Assembly: GCA_036961445.1 (NCBI GenBank)
Contig: JBALVO010000052.1
Location: 1 to 24,375, forward strand
Length of the DNA stretch: 24,375 bases
From: JBALVO01 sp036961445
Lineage (GTDB): Bacteria > Pseudomonadota > Gammaproteobacteria > Pseudomonadales > Halieaceae
Reading direction: 5' to 3'
Both the position numbers and the translations under genes were made by a program. This document shows positions 15,950-24,375 of the stretch, one piece after another; within the stretch, counting starts at the first letter, position 1, and each line of letters starts with the position of its first letter. The notes under the pieces are model-generated. The model worked only from the letters and a program-made list of their open reading frames with translations. It had not been told where the DNA came from and ran no database searches.

Positions 15950-16490
15950 ATGGCATTAAAGCCCACCATCTACAAAGCCCAGGTCGAACTGGCGGACAGT
16001 GACCGCAACTGTTTCGAAACCCTGCCGCTTATCCTGGCCAAGCACCCATCAGAGACCCTGGAGCGCATGGCGGTGCGCTTGCTCGCTTACTGCCTCAACA
16101 CGGCCAGGGGCCTGGAATTCACCAAGGGTATCTCCACCGCCGATGAGCCAGACTTGTGGCGGCACAGTGACAGCGGGGAACTACAGCAGTGGATTGAGGT
16201 GGGCCACCCGGAAGAACTGCGTTTGCGTAAAGCCTGTGGTCGAGCGCGACAGGTAAGCGTCTACGCGTTCGCCAAAAGCACCCCCACCTGGTGGAAGCTC
16301 AACGGTGAGGCCATCAGTGCCCTGCCCCACATACAGGTATGGCAACTGGACTGGCCCGAGGTAAGCGCAGTGGCTGACATGCTGGGCCGCACGGTACAAC
16401 TCAATGTCAGTATTGTCGGGGGTATTATGTACCTGGATAACGGCAGCAGCTCTACCAGTGTGGAGCCACAACAACTGTGCCAGACCGATT
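15950..16490 (+). CDS. yaeQ: YaeQ family protein (C-terminus cut by assembly gap)
   Basis: 180 codons are visible before the assembly gap. E. coli YaeQ has about 180 residues, so only a few are probably missing. The sequence begins MALKPTIYKAQVELADSDRN and shows the conserved HPSETLERM, GLEFTKGISTADEPDLW, and WIEVGHPEELRLRKACGRA stretches. YaeQ adopts a fold related to PD-(D/E)XK nucleases, but its cellular role is not established. It starts 7 bases after the antiporter stop and may be co-transcribed, an arrangement that may simply be local. The gene is convergent with the gap-truncated desaturase gene. Confidence 0.9.
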
Positions 16491-16590
16491 NNNNNNNNNN
16501 NNNNNNNNNNNNNNNNNNNNNNNNNNNNNNNNNNNNNNNNNNNNNNNNNNNNNNNNNNNNNNNNNNNNNNNNNNNNNNNNNNNNNNNNNN
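16491..16590. other. Assembly gap (100 N)
   Basis: Exactly 100 unknown bases, a conventional scaffold-gap length, so the true distance is uncertain. The 3' ends of two convergent genes fall in it. Confidence 0.98.
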
Positions 16591-17547
16591 CTGCATAAAA
16601 TTGAGCAGCACAACCACCGCCAGCAACTGGTAAAAGCCATACCAGGACACCCGTCGCGGCACCTGCGGGTCGTAGCGCTGAAAGTGGGCCAGGTCGTTTT
16701 TTTCCCGCGGGTATTGTTGCCTCACATCCTCTGGCCGCCAACCGGTGCGCGCCACCCAGACCTTGAGTTTGTCTCGCCATGCGGCGGTGTGGCGGGCATC
16801 CTTCGCCATATCCACATAGATATGGGTGAGCGCCACCACCGGGTTCCATGTGTGCAACGGCCCCCGTATGCCGAACACCACCGGCTCAGTCTCCAACTCT
16901 TGCTGGAACGTGCCGAACAGGCGATCCCAGATAATGAACAGCCCACCGTAATTGCGGTCCAGGTAAATGTCATTCTGGGCGTGATGCACCCGGTGGTTGG
17001 ACGGTGTGACAAATAGCCATTCATACCAACCCAGCTTGGGCACATGTTCGGTGTGCACCCAGAACTGGTAGATCAGATTGATGGAACCCACTGTCACTAT
17101 CACTTCAGCGGGGATACCCAGCAGATACATGGGAATATAAAACATCCAGCCCAATAAAAAGCCGGTGCTGGTCTGGCGTAACGCGGTGGTGAGGTTGTAA
17201 TCCTCACTCTGGTGGTGCGCTACGTGCGCCGCCCACAAAATCATGCGCTCGTGGCCCATACGGTGCAGCCAGTAGTAGCAAAAGTCATACAGCACCATGG
17301 CCAACACCCAGGTAAACCAGTGGGACGCATCCATCAGCGGCAGTGAGAAATACTCGGTCAGGAGGTAGTAGACATAGCTCCCTACTCCCAACGTGACAAA
17401 GCGCCGCGCCTGACTGAGCACCCCCAGAAACAAACTGCTGACACTGTCGTTCAGGCGATACGTGTTGCGCCCGCTAGCTACTCCGTAGGCCAGCTCCAGC
17501 ACAATGGCGAGGATAAAAAACGGCACTGCATAGACCACCAGGTTCAT
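16591..17547 (-). CDS. Sterol desaturase / fatty acid hydroxylase family membrane protein (C-terminus cut by gap)
   Basis: 319 residues are visible before the assembly gap removes the C-terminus. It is an integral-membrane di-iron enzyme of the FA_hydroxylase superfamily (PF04116). The histidine clusters are HRMGH at 95-99, HVAHH at 108-112, HTEH at 165-168 and HRVHH at 185-189, enough to ligate a non-haem di-iron centre. Several hydrophobic helices flank them. The family hydroxylates or desaturates lipids, sterols or carotenoids; the NHRVHHAQND segment and length resemble bacterial alkylglycerol-monooxygenase-like members, but the substrate is not known. It diverges from the Ada-AlkA gene across about 250 bases with no other gene that I can support. 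Confidence 0.85.
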
Positions 17548-17796
17548 GTGCGTGATTTCCGGGCATCACGCTGCAGCGGCACGAGCACTAGCGGGTTAGC
17601 CATTGCACTGCCTTTGTTGTACTGCCTTCATCGCTCATTCAAGATTGTCTCGCTCTCCATCAGGGTCGACAGTTTAATACGCTCGCTGCACAAAAACAGC
17701 CAGACAATGCACACATCGCTGTCATCCCGAAAAAAGGGCACTATACAGGGCCGATTTTGGCTAGTGTTACAACCGTGGCAGGTCTATATTGTTGCC

Positions 17797-19236
17797 ATGA
17801 ACATTACTGATCACATCGCTGGCGACAGCGCACTACCAACTGAGCTCGACCCCGAAACTTGCCGTCGGGCGCGGCTGTCACGGGACCCGCGTTTCGATGG
17901 CGAGTTCTTCCTCGGAGTACGCACCACCGGTATCTATTGCCGGCCTATCTGCCCGGCGCGCTCACCGGCGGAGAAGAACGTCAGCTATTATCACAGCTCA
18001 ATACAGGCGGCCCAGGCCGGTTATCGACCCTGCCTGCGCTGCCGTCCTGAGTCCGCACCGGACAGCCCCGCGTGGAAAGGTACCTCCACCACCGTACAGC
18101 GCGCACTGCAGCTGATAAAACAGGGCGCACTCAATGACGGATCACTGCAAGACCTGGCCGCACGACTGGGCATAGGGGAACGCTATCTACGCAAGTTATT
18201 CGAACGCGAACTGGGGGCATCACCCCAGGCTGTCGCGCTCAACCAGCGCCTGTTATTCGCCAAGAAACTGCTCGCCGAGACATCGCTGCCCATCATTGAT
18301 GTCGCCTTTGCCGCCGGCTTTGGCAGCGTGCGCCGCTTTAATAGTGCGGTGCGCAGCCAGTTCAACCTGACCCCCGGCGACCTGCGCACCCGGCGCGCTG
18401 CCAGCGCGACACAAGGCGGCATGCGCCTGCAACTGCAATACCGGCCGCCTTATGACTGGGCCGGCATTATTAGTTTTTTTTCCCGCCATGCTATTGCGGG
18501 AGCGGAAACCGTAACGCCAGACAGCTACCAGAAAAACCTGCAGCTCAATGGGTTGCCTGCCAGCATTCGTGTCAGCCCGCTACGCGGTAAGCACGCACTG
18601 CAGCTGGAGCTGCAATTGGCCGACCACAGCCTGCTAATGCCGGTGGTCGCCAGGGTGCGGCGCATGTTCGACCTGGACGCCAATCCCGGGATGATTCGTG
18701 ACACGCTGGGCCAGGATCCCTTGTTAGCGCCGCTGCTGAATGACGGGGCTGATATTCGCGCACCCGGGCACTGGTCATTATTCGAATCTTCAATACGGGC
18801 CATCGTCGGGCAACAGGTGAGCACCGTCGCAGCGCGCAGTATCTGTGGACGCCTGGCCGCGACGACCAGCGCCGACCCGCAGCACATCGTATTTCCGACT
18901 GCGGCTGCCATTGCCGCTCTGGATGACAGCCACTTTCCCATGCCTGGCAGGCGCCGCGACACACTGCGCAGTCTGTGCACACAATTTAGCGGCCGCGAGG
19001 ATGAACTGGACCTGACAGCACTGGCCGCACTCAAGGGGGTGGGGCCCTGGACGGTTGCCATGGTCGCCATGCGCGGGAGTGGCGACCCGGATATTTTTCC
19101 CCCTAAAGATCTGGGTCTGGTCAACGCCTGGAAAACCCTCAGCGGCGAAGACACCCCTTTGCAAGATCACTCAATACACTGGCGGCCCTGGCGCGCCTAT
19201 GCCGCCAACCTGCTCTGGAGGAGTTTGAGCGTATGA
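17797..19236 (+). CDS. Ada-N / AraC / AlkA fusion: alkylation-responsive regulator and DNA-3-methyladenine glycosylase
   Basis: This encodes 479 residues from ATG 17797. The open frame extends back to 17548, but family similarity begins at MNITDHIAGD. The Ada N-domain (residues 1-90) has C48, C52, C79 and C82 with the same spacing as the zinc/methyl-acceptor cysteines of E. coli Ada (38, 42, 69, 72), so it can accept a methyl group from a phosphotriester. An AraC helix-turn-helix region (about 100-200) follows. An AlkA N-domain (about 210-330) precedes the HhH-GPD glycosylase domain with LKGVGPWTVAM and DLGL, where Asp438 aligns with AlkA Asp238. It should sense alkylation and excise 3-alkyladenine. 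Its last 4 bases overlap the methyltransferase gene, giving a compact adaptive-response operon. Confidence 0.93.
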   Translation: MNITDHIAGDSALPTELDPETCRRARLSRDPRFDGEFFLGVRTTGIYCRPICPARSPAEKNVSYYHSSIQAAQAGYRPCLRCRPESAPDSPAWKGTSTTVQRALQLIKQGALNDGSLQDLAARLGIGERYLRKLFERELGASPQAVALNQRLLFAKKLLAETSLPIIDVAFAAGFGSVRRFNSAVRSQFNLTPGDLRTRRAASATQGGMRLQLQYRPPYDWAGIISFFSRHAIAGAETVTPDSYQKNLQLNGLPASIRVSPLRGKHALQLELQLADHSLLMPVVARVRRMFDLDANPGMIRDTLGQDPLLAPLLNDGADIRAPGHWSLFESSIRAIVGQQVSTVAARSICGRLAATTSADPQHIVFPTAAAIAALDDSHFPMPGRRRDTLRSLCTQFSGREDELDLTALAALKGVGPWTVAMVAMRGSGDPDIFPPKDLGLVNAWKTLSGEDTPLQDHSIHWRPWRAYAANLLWRSLSV

Positions 19237-19715
19237 ACTATCAATTTTTGGATACACCCATAGGCAGGCTGCGTCTTGTTTCCGATGGCACGCACCTGGT
19301 GGCAATCGAATTCGCGGGTCGGCACGCTGATCATCAACACGATCAGGAACGGCCGGATCCGGTACTGCAAGCCTGCAGCACTCAACTCAAAGAGTATTTT
19401 GCGGGCAAGCGCGAGCACTTCGACCTGCCCCTGGCGGCAACCGGCACTGACTTTCAGCGCTCGGTATGGGCGGCACTGTCCACAATCCCCTACGGCGAAT
19501 TGCGCAGCTACCGCGATATTGCCCAGGCCATCGATAAACCCACCGCAGTGCGCGCCGTGGGCGCGGCCAATGGTCGCAATCCGTTACCGATAGTGGTGCC
19601 CTGCCACCGGGTAATCGGCAGTGATGGTTCGCTTACCGGCTTTGCCGGCGGACTTGAAATGAAAACCCAATTGCTGCAACTGGAGGGGGCACTGCCGCAG
19701 TCGCGGCTGCTCTAG
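19233..19715 (+). CDS. ogt: O6-alkylguanine-DNA alkyltransferase (methylated-DNA--protein-cysteine S-methyltransferase)
   Basis: This encodes 160 residues. It removes alkyl groups from O6 of guanine by irreversible transfer to its own cysteine. The active-site motif PCHRV is at 123-127 with acceptor Cys124. The preceding AVGAANGRNP carries the Asn-hinge and the FQRSVWAALSTIPYGELRSY segment holds the DNA-binding HTH. GFAGGLEMK follows near the C-terminus. Its ATG overlaps the AlkA fusion stop by 4 bases, so the two repair proteins are co-translated. Together with the Ada N-domain upstream the locus restores in two proteins most of the activities of E. coli Ada plus AlkA. Confidence 0.95.
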   Translation: MNYQFLDTPIGRLRLVSDGTHLVAIEFAGRHADHQHDQERPDPVLQACSTQLKEYFAGKREHFDLPLAATGTDFQRSVWAALSTIPYGELRSYRDIAQAIDKPTAVRAVGAANGRNPLPIVVPCHRVIGSDGSLTGFAGGLEMKTQLLQLEGALPQSRLL

Positions 19716-19762
19716 CGGGCCGCTAGCGTCAGAGATGCGAGTTGATCATGCCCGCACCTGGC

Positions 19763-20008
19763 TCAGGCGTTTAGATCCGGAATCATGTCGTCCTTGAGCC
19801 GCTCTATGGCGTCCTTCAGGCGCAATTTTTCTTTTTTAAGGCGCTGCAGCAGAATCTGATTCTGATAGGGGTAGTTGTGTAATTCCTCGATCTTGGTATC
19901 CAGCACACGGTGCTGGGTCCGCAGCTCCAGCAAACGCATGCCGGGCGTCATTAACTCGTTAGCCGCTTCTGTATCCGGGTCAGCGCCGTTTATAGGGGTC
20001 TCGCTCAT
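19763..20008 (-). CDS. DUF465/YdcH family small coiled-coil protein
   Basis: This encodes 81 residues, close to the 70-80 usual for YdcH-like proteins. After a polar N-terminal extension of about 20 residues, the LLELRTQHRVLDTKIEELH and LQRLKKEKLRLKDAIERL stretches form a two-helix hairpin typical of DUF465 (SlyX-like). There is no signal peptide and it is likely cytoplasmic. The family role is unknown. It lies between ogt and cysQ; about 105 bases of gene-free sequence separate it from cysQ, on the same strand, so co-transcription is possible. Confidence 0.85.
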   Translation of the reverse strand: MSETPINGADPDTEAANELMTPGMRLLELRTQHRVLDTKIEELHNYPYQNQILLQRLKKEKLRLKDAIERLKDDMIPDLNA

Positions 20009-20113
20009 AGTTTTATAGTGGTACCACGGTTGATTTTCGACCAGTGTGCAACTCTATACCCTCAAGGATTGCCTGCACAAGCATCATAGGCATCAGATTG
20101 ATGATCTATCTCA

Positions 20114-20962
20114 TTACTTATGGGTTTGTAACAGCTGCCGCCACAGGGGGTTAGCCGGGTCAGCCAGGGCATAAAAATGGGGACTGAACAACGAATCCTG
20201 GCAATTGTAGCGCAGTGGCTGACCGTCCATATCCAGCAAAGCCCCTCCCGCCGCCTCCAGAACGGCCTGCCCGGCCGCCGTATCCCACTCGCAACAGGGG
20301 GAAAAACGCGGGTAGATATCACCTGCGCCTTCGGCCAGGTGGCAAAACTTCAACGCGCTGCCACTGTTATGACGCTCTACGGGGCCCCAGTGTTCTCCCA
20401 GCCATTGCAGGCAGGCCTGCAAGCGGGGACCCAGGTGACGCCTGCTGGCCAACACAGTCACCGCTTGCCCTGGCACCAGAGCACGGGTAGCCAGGGTATC
20501 AACCGTCCACTGCCCATTTCCCGCATCCTGATAGCGGCTCGCCTCAACCCCGGGAATGCCGACATAGGCGCTGCGCTCCAGAGGCAGATAGAGTACGCCC
20601 AGCACCGGCTGATGTCGCTCGATCAAGGCTATATTGATGGTGAACTCCCCGGTTCTTCCGAGGAACTCTTTGGTACCATCCAGTGGATCCACCAGCCAGT
20701 AGCGCTGCCAACTGCGCCGCTCGGCCAGGTCCTGCGGCGGTGATTCCTCGGACAACACCGGAATGGCAGCATCCAGCGCGGTTAAACCCGCCTGCAACAA
20801 GGCGTGGGAGTCCAGGTCGGCTTTGGTCAGGGGAGAATCGTCGCCTTTGGCCTGGAATTGTTCCGCACCGGGGGCATGGTAATGCTCGCAGATGACATCT
20901 CCCGCTTCACGGCACAATTGCAGGAGAGGGCCAACCAGGCTTTGTAGGTGTTGCACAGTCAC
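20114..20962 (-). CDS. cysQ: 3'(2'),5'-bisphosphate nucleotidase
   Basis: This encodes 282 residues of the inositol-monophosphatase fold. It hydrolyses 3'-phosphoadenosine 5'-phosphate to AMP, preventing its accumulation during sulfate assimilation. The metal-binding motifs are DDSPLTKAD at 41-49, SEES at 71-74, DPLDGT at 92-97 and WDTAAG at 226-231. Position and motifs distinguish it from inositol monophosphatases; the KEF after DPLDGT is typical of CysQ. The gene is divergent from yrfG across about 150 bases, a grouping seen in several gammaproteobacteria, where nudE is often also nearby; nudE is absent from the visible interval. Confidence 0.93.
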   Translation of the reverse strand: MTVQHLQSLVGPLLQLCREAGDVICEHYHAPGAEQFQAKGDDSPLTKADLDSHALLQAGLTALDAAIPVLSEESPPQDLAERRSWQRYWLVDPLDGTKEFLGRTGEFTINIALIERHQPVLGVLYLPLERSAYVGIPGVEASRYQDAGNGQWTVDTLATRALVPGQAVTVLASRRHLGPRLQACLQWLGEHWGPVERHNSGSALKFCHLAEGAGDIYPRFSPCCEWDTAAGQAVLEAAGGALLDMDGQPLRYNCQDSLFSPHFYALADPANPLWRQLLQTHK

Positions 20963-21109
20963 ATCCGTTTACGCTTTGCGCCAATATAACATTCCCCTCC
21001 CTTTGACGCTCCCGGGCACTGTCTCCAACAGCAAAAACAGGCATAATCACGCTCACACAGAGCGCCTGGTGTAACTCATTGGCCCACTGCCGCAAGGCTT
21101 GAGAACCGC

Positions 21110-21790
21110 ATGATTGACTGGAACACAATAGATACCGTTTTGCTGGATATGGACGGCACCCTGCTGGACCTGCACTTTGATAATTATTTCTGGACCCAAC
21201 ACCTGCCGCAAATGTACGCCCAGAAGCACCAGATCAGCCAGCAGGAATCCAGCGAGCGTTTGCATAGCAAACTCAGCGTCGGCCAGGGCACCCTGGCATG
21301 GTACAGCCTGGATCACTGGTCTGAGCAGCTGGACATGGACATCCCGGCGCTGAAGCGCGAATTGCAGCACATGGTCAGCGTGCGACCCCATGCCATTGAG
21401 TTTCTCACTCAACTGCACGGCAGCGCGCGGGACGTGGTAATGGTGACCAATGCCCACCGCAAGACGCTGGAAATTAAGATGGACCATGTGGATATCACTC
21501 ACTGGTTCGACCGGGTAGTGGTCTCCCACGACCTGCAATCGCCCAAGGAAGAGCAGGCCTTCTGGCACAAATTGCAGGCACTGCATCCCTTTGATCCCGC
21601 CCGCACGCTGCTGATAGACGACACCGAGCAAGTGCTGGATTCCGCCCAGACTTATGGCATCGCCCACCTGCTGACCCTGCTGCAACCGGACAGCCAGCGG
21701 CAAAAGCGCATCGACACGCGGTTCCCGGGCATACACCACTTTGATGAAATCATGCCCAACCAGAGTATTCCCAACGAGGCCGCCCTATGA
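21110..21790 (+). CDS. yrfG: GMP/IMP nucleotidase (HAD superfamily)
   Basis: This encodes 226 residues. The HAD motif I LLDMDGTLLD is at 11-20 with the nucleophile Asp13 and acid Asp15. VMVTNAH is motif II, the Lys in QSPKEEQAF motif III, and LLIDDTEQVLDSA motif IV. The helical cap inserts after motif I. YrfG dephosphorylates purine monophosphates in the cytoplasm. Its last 4 bases overlap hslR (ATGA), a very common gammaproteobacterial pair. The start ATG 21110 places motif I at the N-terminus as in homologues. A weak CATAAT at 21042-21047 could be its -10. Confidence 0.9.
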   Translation: MIDWNTIDTVLLDMDGTLLDLHFDNYFWTQHLPQMYAQKHQISQQESSERLHSKLSVGQGTLAWYSLDHWSEQLDMDIPALKRELQHMVSVRPHAIEFLTQLHGSARDVVMVTNAHRKTLEIKMDHVDITHWFDRVVVSHDLQSPKEEQAFWHKLQALHPFDPARTLLIDDTEQVLDSAQTYGIAHLLTLLQPDSQRQKRIDTRFPGIHHFDEIMPNQSIPNEAAL

Positions 21791-22191
21791 GCGAGCAACC
21801 CTCCCCAACGGAAAAACTGCGCCTGGATAAGTGGTTGTGGGCGGCGCGTTTTTTTAAAACCCGCGGTCTGGCCAAGGCCGCGATTGAGGGCGGTAAAGTG
21901 CACCTGGGTGGCCAACGGGTAAAGGTTTCCAAAGAAATTGGCGTGGGTGACACCCTGCAAATTCGCCAGGGATGGGATGAAAAAACAGTTTCGGTGCTGG
22001 CACTATCCAGCCAGCGACGCGGCGCGCCAGAGGCGCAAGCGCTGTATCAGGAGAGCGCAGACAGCAGCGCTAAACGCGAGCGAGACGCCGCCGCTCGCAA
22101 GGCAGCCGGGGGCATGATCGACAGGCCGGCGCAGCGCCCCACGAAAAAGCAACGGCGGCAGATTCACCAGTTTAAGGATCATTCGGACTGA
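21787..22191 (+). CDS. hslR: Ribosome-associated heat shock protein Hsp15 (S4 domain)
   Basis: This encodes 134 residues. The S4 RNA-binding domain spans about residues 11-70, with LRLDKWLWAARFFKTR and AAIEGGKVHLGGQRVK. A basic, Ala- and Arg-rich tail follows, including RPTKKQRRQIHQF, typical of Hsp15. In E. coli it binds 50S subunits carrying a stalled nascent chain and helps recycle them after heat stress. It is translationally coupled to yrfG. hslO, which often follows, is replaced here by a convergent diguanylate cyclase gene. Confidence 0.93.
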   Translation: MSEQPSPTEKLRLDKWLWAARFFKTRGLAKAAIEGGKVHLGGQRVKVSKEIGVGDTLQIRQGWDEKTVSVLALSSQRRGAPEAQALYQESADSSAKRERDAAARKAAGGMIDRPAQRPTKKQRRQIHQFKDHSD

Positions 22192-22252
22192 GGATTGCTG
22201 CGCGTCTGAACTGCTAAAAAGAGCTCGCGACCCCTGCAATCAATACCGCGAG

Positions 22253-23452
22253 TTAGCCCACTTCAATCGTGTTACGACCGGTATCTTTGGCTCGATACAG
22301 GGCCTTGTCCACTTGTTTGACCAGATCAGTAGGCTGTAATTCACTGTCTGGGCGCACGGTAACAACCCCCTGGCTCACGGTAATGATTTTTGCCACCTGG
22401 GAGGCCTCGTGGGGAATGCTCTCCTCCACCACCAATTCGCGCAAGCGACTGGCCGTACGCATGGCAGAGTCCGGGGAAGCGCCCGGCAATATCAGGATAA
22501 ATTCCTCACCACCGTAGCGTGCCACCACCTCACCGGCCCGGGTGGTAGCCCGCTGCATCAGGTCGGCCAGCTTCTGTAGGACCTTGTCTCCGGCCGGGTG
22601 GCCGTAGGTGTCGTTGTAGCTTTTGAAATAATCCACGTCCATCAGGATTACCGACAGCTCGGCGCCACTGCGCCGGGCCCGGTTTATTTCATCCTGCAAC
22701 GCGCTGTTTACCAGGCGCCTGTTACCCAGGCCGGTTAGTTCATCCACATTTGCCAGATCTGTGAGCTGGCGCCGCGCATCGCGCAATTGGCGGTTGCGAT
22801 CGCGCAGGGAGCCGGTGAGGTCACCCAGTTCCTGGGCGATATGCTCGCGCTCCCAGGTCAGGGAAATCATATTGCGATAAGACTTATAGGTCTGGTCACA
22901 GACATAGATCAGCAACACACAAAAAGCCAACAACACCAGGCCTATGAGAATATTGTAAGGCTGCTCCCAGTAGTGAACGAGACTCCACCAGGCAATGGGC
23001 CACAGTGAGGTAAACACGTACACCACAAAGTACTCACGAATGACTACCGAAAAACCCACAGAGAACGCTGTGATCATTACAATCAGTAACAGAAAAACAT
23101 ACTGCATGGTGATCGGCACGCGGCTGGCCGCGTAAATATACAGCGCTGACCACACCGCCCCGGTTAATGCCGCGCCTATGACAAGCTGCCAGTAAACCCG
23201 CCTGGGTCGGGTAATGTAGCTGCGCGCCACCAGGGCGTTGCTCATTTGCAGGGAGCGCAATAACAGCAGAATAAGGAACGCTGCGGCCCACAGTAAGATG
23301 GTAGAAATCCCCATAAACGGCCAGAACATGGCCACCGTGGCCAGCACGCCCACCAGATGCGCACTCACCGTAGCAAGACGCCCATTCTGCATGAGCATTT
23401 CCAATTGCGAGGAAAACAACTCCTCTGGCGGTATGTGACGCTGGTAGATCAT
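22253..23452 (-). CDS. Membrane-anchored diguanylate cyclase
   Basis: This encodes 399 residues. About six transmembrane helices lie between residues 25 and 185, forming an uncharacterised membrane sensor resembling other MASE-like modules. A coiled-coil stretch (about 195-225) leads to the GGDEF domain. DELTGLGNRRL marks the start of that domain, DVDYFKSYNDTYGH binds metal and nucleotide, and the active GGEEF motif is at 314-318. The protein should make cyclic di-GMP from two GTP. The usual inhibitory I-site RxxD five residues before GGEEF reads RAGE here, so feedback control may be altered. No phosphodiesterase domain is present. The gene is convergent with hslR and divergent from the SGNH-like gene. 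Confidence 0.93.
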   Translation of the reverse strand: MIYQRHIPPEELFSSQLEMLMQNGRLATVSAHLVGVLATVAMFWPFMGISTILLWAAAFLILLLLRSLQMSNALVARSYITRPRRVYWQLVIGAALTGAVWSALYIYAASRVPITMQYVFLLLIVMITAFSVGFSVVIREYFVVYVFTSLWPIAWWSLVHYWEQPYNILIGLVLLAFCVLLIYVCDQTYKSYRNMISLTWEREHIAQELGDLTGSLRDRNRQLRDARRQLTDLANVDELTGLGNRRLVNSALQDEINRARRSGAELSVILMDVDYFKSYNDTYGHPAGDKVLQKLADLMQRATTRAGEVVARYGGEEFILILPGASPDSAMRTASRLRELVVEESIPHEASQVAKIITVSQGVVTVRPDSELQPTDLVKQVDKALYRAKDTGRNTIEVG

Positions 23453-23538
23453 GCTGTGAATCCTACACCGAAGACCCCATAAAGATACAGTTTGCGCTAA
23501 AACCTGAGAACCGCGTCACAGCCCGGCCCACCCTCTCG

Positions 23539-24315
23539 TTGCCAGCACCGGGCTTTTACTCCACACTTGGAAAAAATAAACACAAGCGGGGAATCAGCAT
23601 CTACTCTTGGAAATCCATTCGCATAGCATGCACGATCCTGCTGCTTATGCCCATTGTTCACTTTGCGTACCTGGTATCCAGGGATACGTTGGAGAGCCTG
23701 GATGCCTCGCCGGAGGCCTGGGCACGAGAACTCAGCGCTTACGCGACTACTGATGCTATTAGCAAATTGCCTGAAAACCCCATCGTGATCGTAGGCGGCC
23801 ATCGGGTGAGACTATGGCGGGACCTGGAGGATCTTTTAGCACCAAGACCTGTGTTGGTGCGCAATCTGGGTGATGCCATTGTCGAGGACATCACTTACAA
23901 CTACTCCAGACTTGTGGGTTTCTACCAACCCGACACCGTGGTATTACTGCCCGGCAACAGCGAATTTCATGTTCGTGATGCCAAATCTCCTGAAAGTGTG
24001 GTGAAAGCCATCGCCGCGTTGGTTGAGTTGGATCGCAACTACGGTATCACCCGGCGCTTCTACATATTTACACCGCTGAAAACGCCGCGCTACCCCCGGG
24101 ATGACGCCACCATAGAGCAGACCACCCGACTGCTCAAAGCATGGGCCAGAACTGACAAGCGGGTTGTCATTCTCGATGCCAACACCCTGCTAGCGCGCGC
24201 AGACGGCAGTGCCAAGCCCGATTTTTACCGCGCCGATGGCGTTAACCTCAACGAACACGGTTATCTGCGCCTGTCCATACTGTTGCAAGACCAGGTTGAA
24301 GCCGACACACAGTAA
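23539..24315 (+). CDS. Membrane-anchored SGNH-like protein with replaced catalytic residues
   Basis: This encodes 258 residues from a TTG start; no in-frame ATG exists before the membrane helix, so the N-terminus is uncertain. A single hydrophobic helix at about 27-46 is followed by a periplasmic SGNH-like domain. The block I equivalent reads IVGGHRVRLW (84-93) where active relatives typically have a GSSSIRLW-type motif with the nucleophile Ser. The block III equivalent is LPGNSEF (137-143). The block V equivalent is DGVNLNEHGY (233-242), where the catalytic His is Asn. Thus Ser and His are both replaced, although the surrounding pattern is intact. It may be a binding or scaffold protein rather than an esterase. 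Only 86 bases separate it from the divergent diguanylate cyclase gene. Confidence 0.7.
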   Translation: MPAPGFYSTLGKNKHKRGISIYSWKSIRIACTILLLMPIVHFAYLVSRDTLESLDASPEAWARELSAYATTDAISKLPENPIVIVGGHRVRLWRDLEDLLAPRPVLVRNLGDAIVEDITYNYSRLVGFYQPDTVVLLPGNSEFHVRDAKSPESVVKAIAALVELDRNYGITRRFYIFTPLKTPRYPRDDATIEQTTRLLKAWARTDKRVVILDANTLLARADGSAKPDFYRADGVNLNEHGYLRLSILLQDQVEADTQ

Positions 24316-24375
24316 TAGAGAGACTCAGGCACCAACCTTTGAAACACCACTTTCGGGCCAATATGCGCTAGAATC

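Noticed and set aside
16181..16849. Long reading frames running through the N gap
   Set aside because: They exist only because unknown bases contain no stop codons, and they run antisense or out of frame to yaeQ and the desaturase gene.
17548..17796. Open extension upstream of the Ada-AlkA start
   Set aside because: The Ada domain begins right at 17797; the upstream residues look like translated intergenic sequence.
19712..19726. Interrupted palindrome CTAGCGG/CCGCTAG at the ogt stop as a terminator
   Set aside because: Arms are separated by one base and no T-run follows, so it cannot form a normal terminator hairpin.
1..24375. CRISPR array or insertion sequence
   Set aside because: No regularly spaced direct repeats, transposase or recombinase gene is visible.

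Overview
The window looks like a chromosomal stretch of a marine-type gammaproteobacterium, plausibly a Cellvibrionales relative (Halieaceae or Spongiibacteraceae). That placement is an inference from the gene set and order: a liuRABCDE leucine-degradation operon, birA-coaX, cysQ next to yrfG-hslR, yaeQ, and generally GC-rich coding DNA. The run of exactly 100 N at 16491-16590 shows a draft assembly, so broken genes here could be assembly errors.

Left end (1-1375): the last codons of an outer-membrane barrel protein, an exported FMN-binding-domain protein and a PepSY-type membrane protein follow one another with one-base TGATG overlaps. Together they suggest a cell-envelope flavin electron-transfer or metal-reduction cassette. 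Next comes a less GC-rich accessory stretch (1376-3529) with a DUF6065-type protein, a frameshifted GDSL/SGNH hydrolase and a hairpin-dense gene-free region containing a 10 bp perfect inverted repeat with nested hairpins. On the minus strand, birA and coaX form a two-gene operon (3530-5247).

Central region (5350-12409): divergent from birA, the MerR-type regulator LiuR precedes liuA (isovaleryl-CoA dehydrogenase), liuB and liuD (3-methylcrotonyl-CoA carboxylase), liuC (methylglutaconyl-CoA hydratase) and liuE (HMG-CoA lyase). This set converts isovaleryl-CoA to acetoacetate and acetyl-CoA. LiuD needs biotin, which the neighbouring BirA attaches. A palindromic LiuR-like operator overlaps the predicted liuR promoter.

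Right half (12497-24375): a small four-helix membrane protein, an amidohydrolase (minus), a KefB/YbaL-type cation/proton antiporter, YaeQ (running into the gap), a sterol-desaturase-family di-iron membrane hydroxylase (minus, also cut by the gap), an Ada-N/AraC/AlkA fusion overlapping an O6-alkylguanine-DNA methyltransferase, a DUF465/YdcH protein, CysQ, YrfG-HslR, a membrane diguanylate cyclase, and a membrane-anchored SGNH-like protein whose expected catalytic Ser and His are both replaced.

Most of the window is conventional metabolism and housekeeping. The least explained parts are the flavin/PepSY cassette, the structured element at 3124-3228, the DUF6065 protein, and the catalytically degenerate SGNH protein at the right end.
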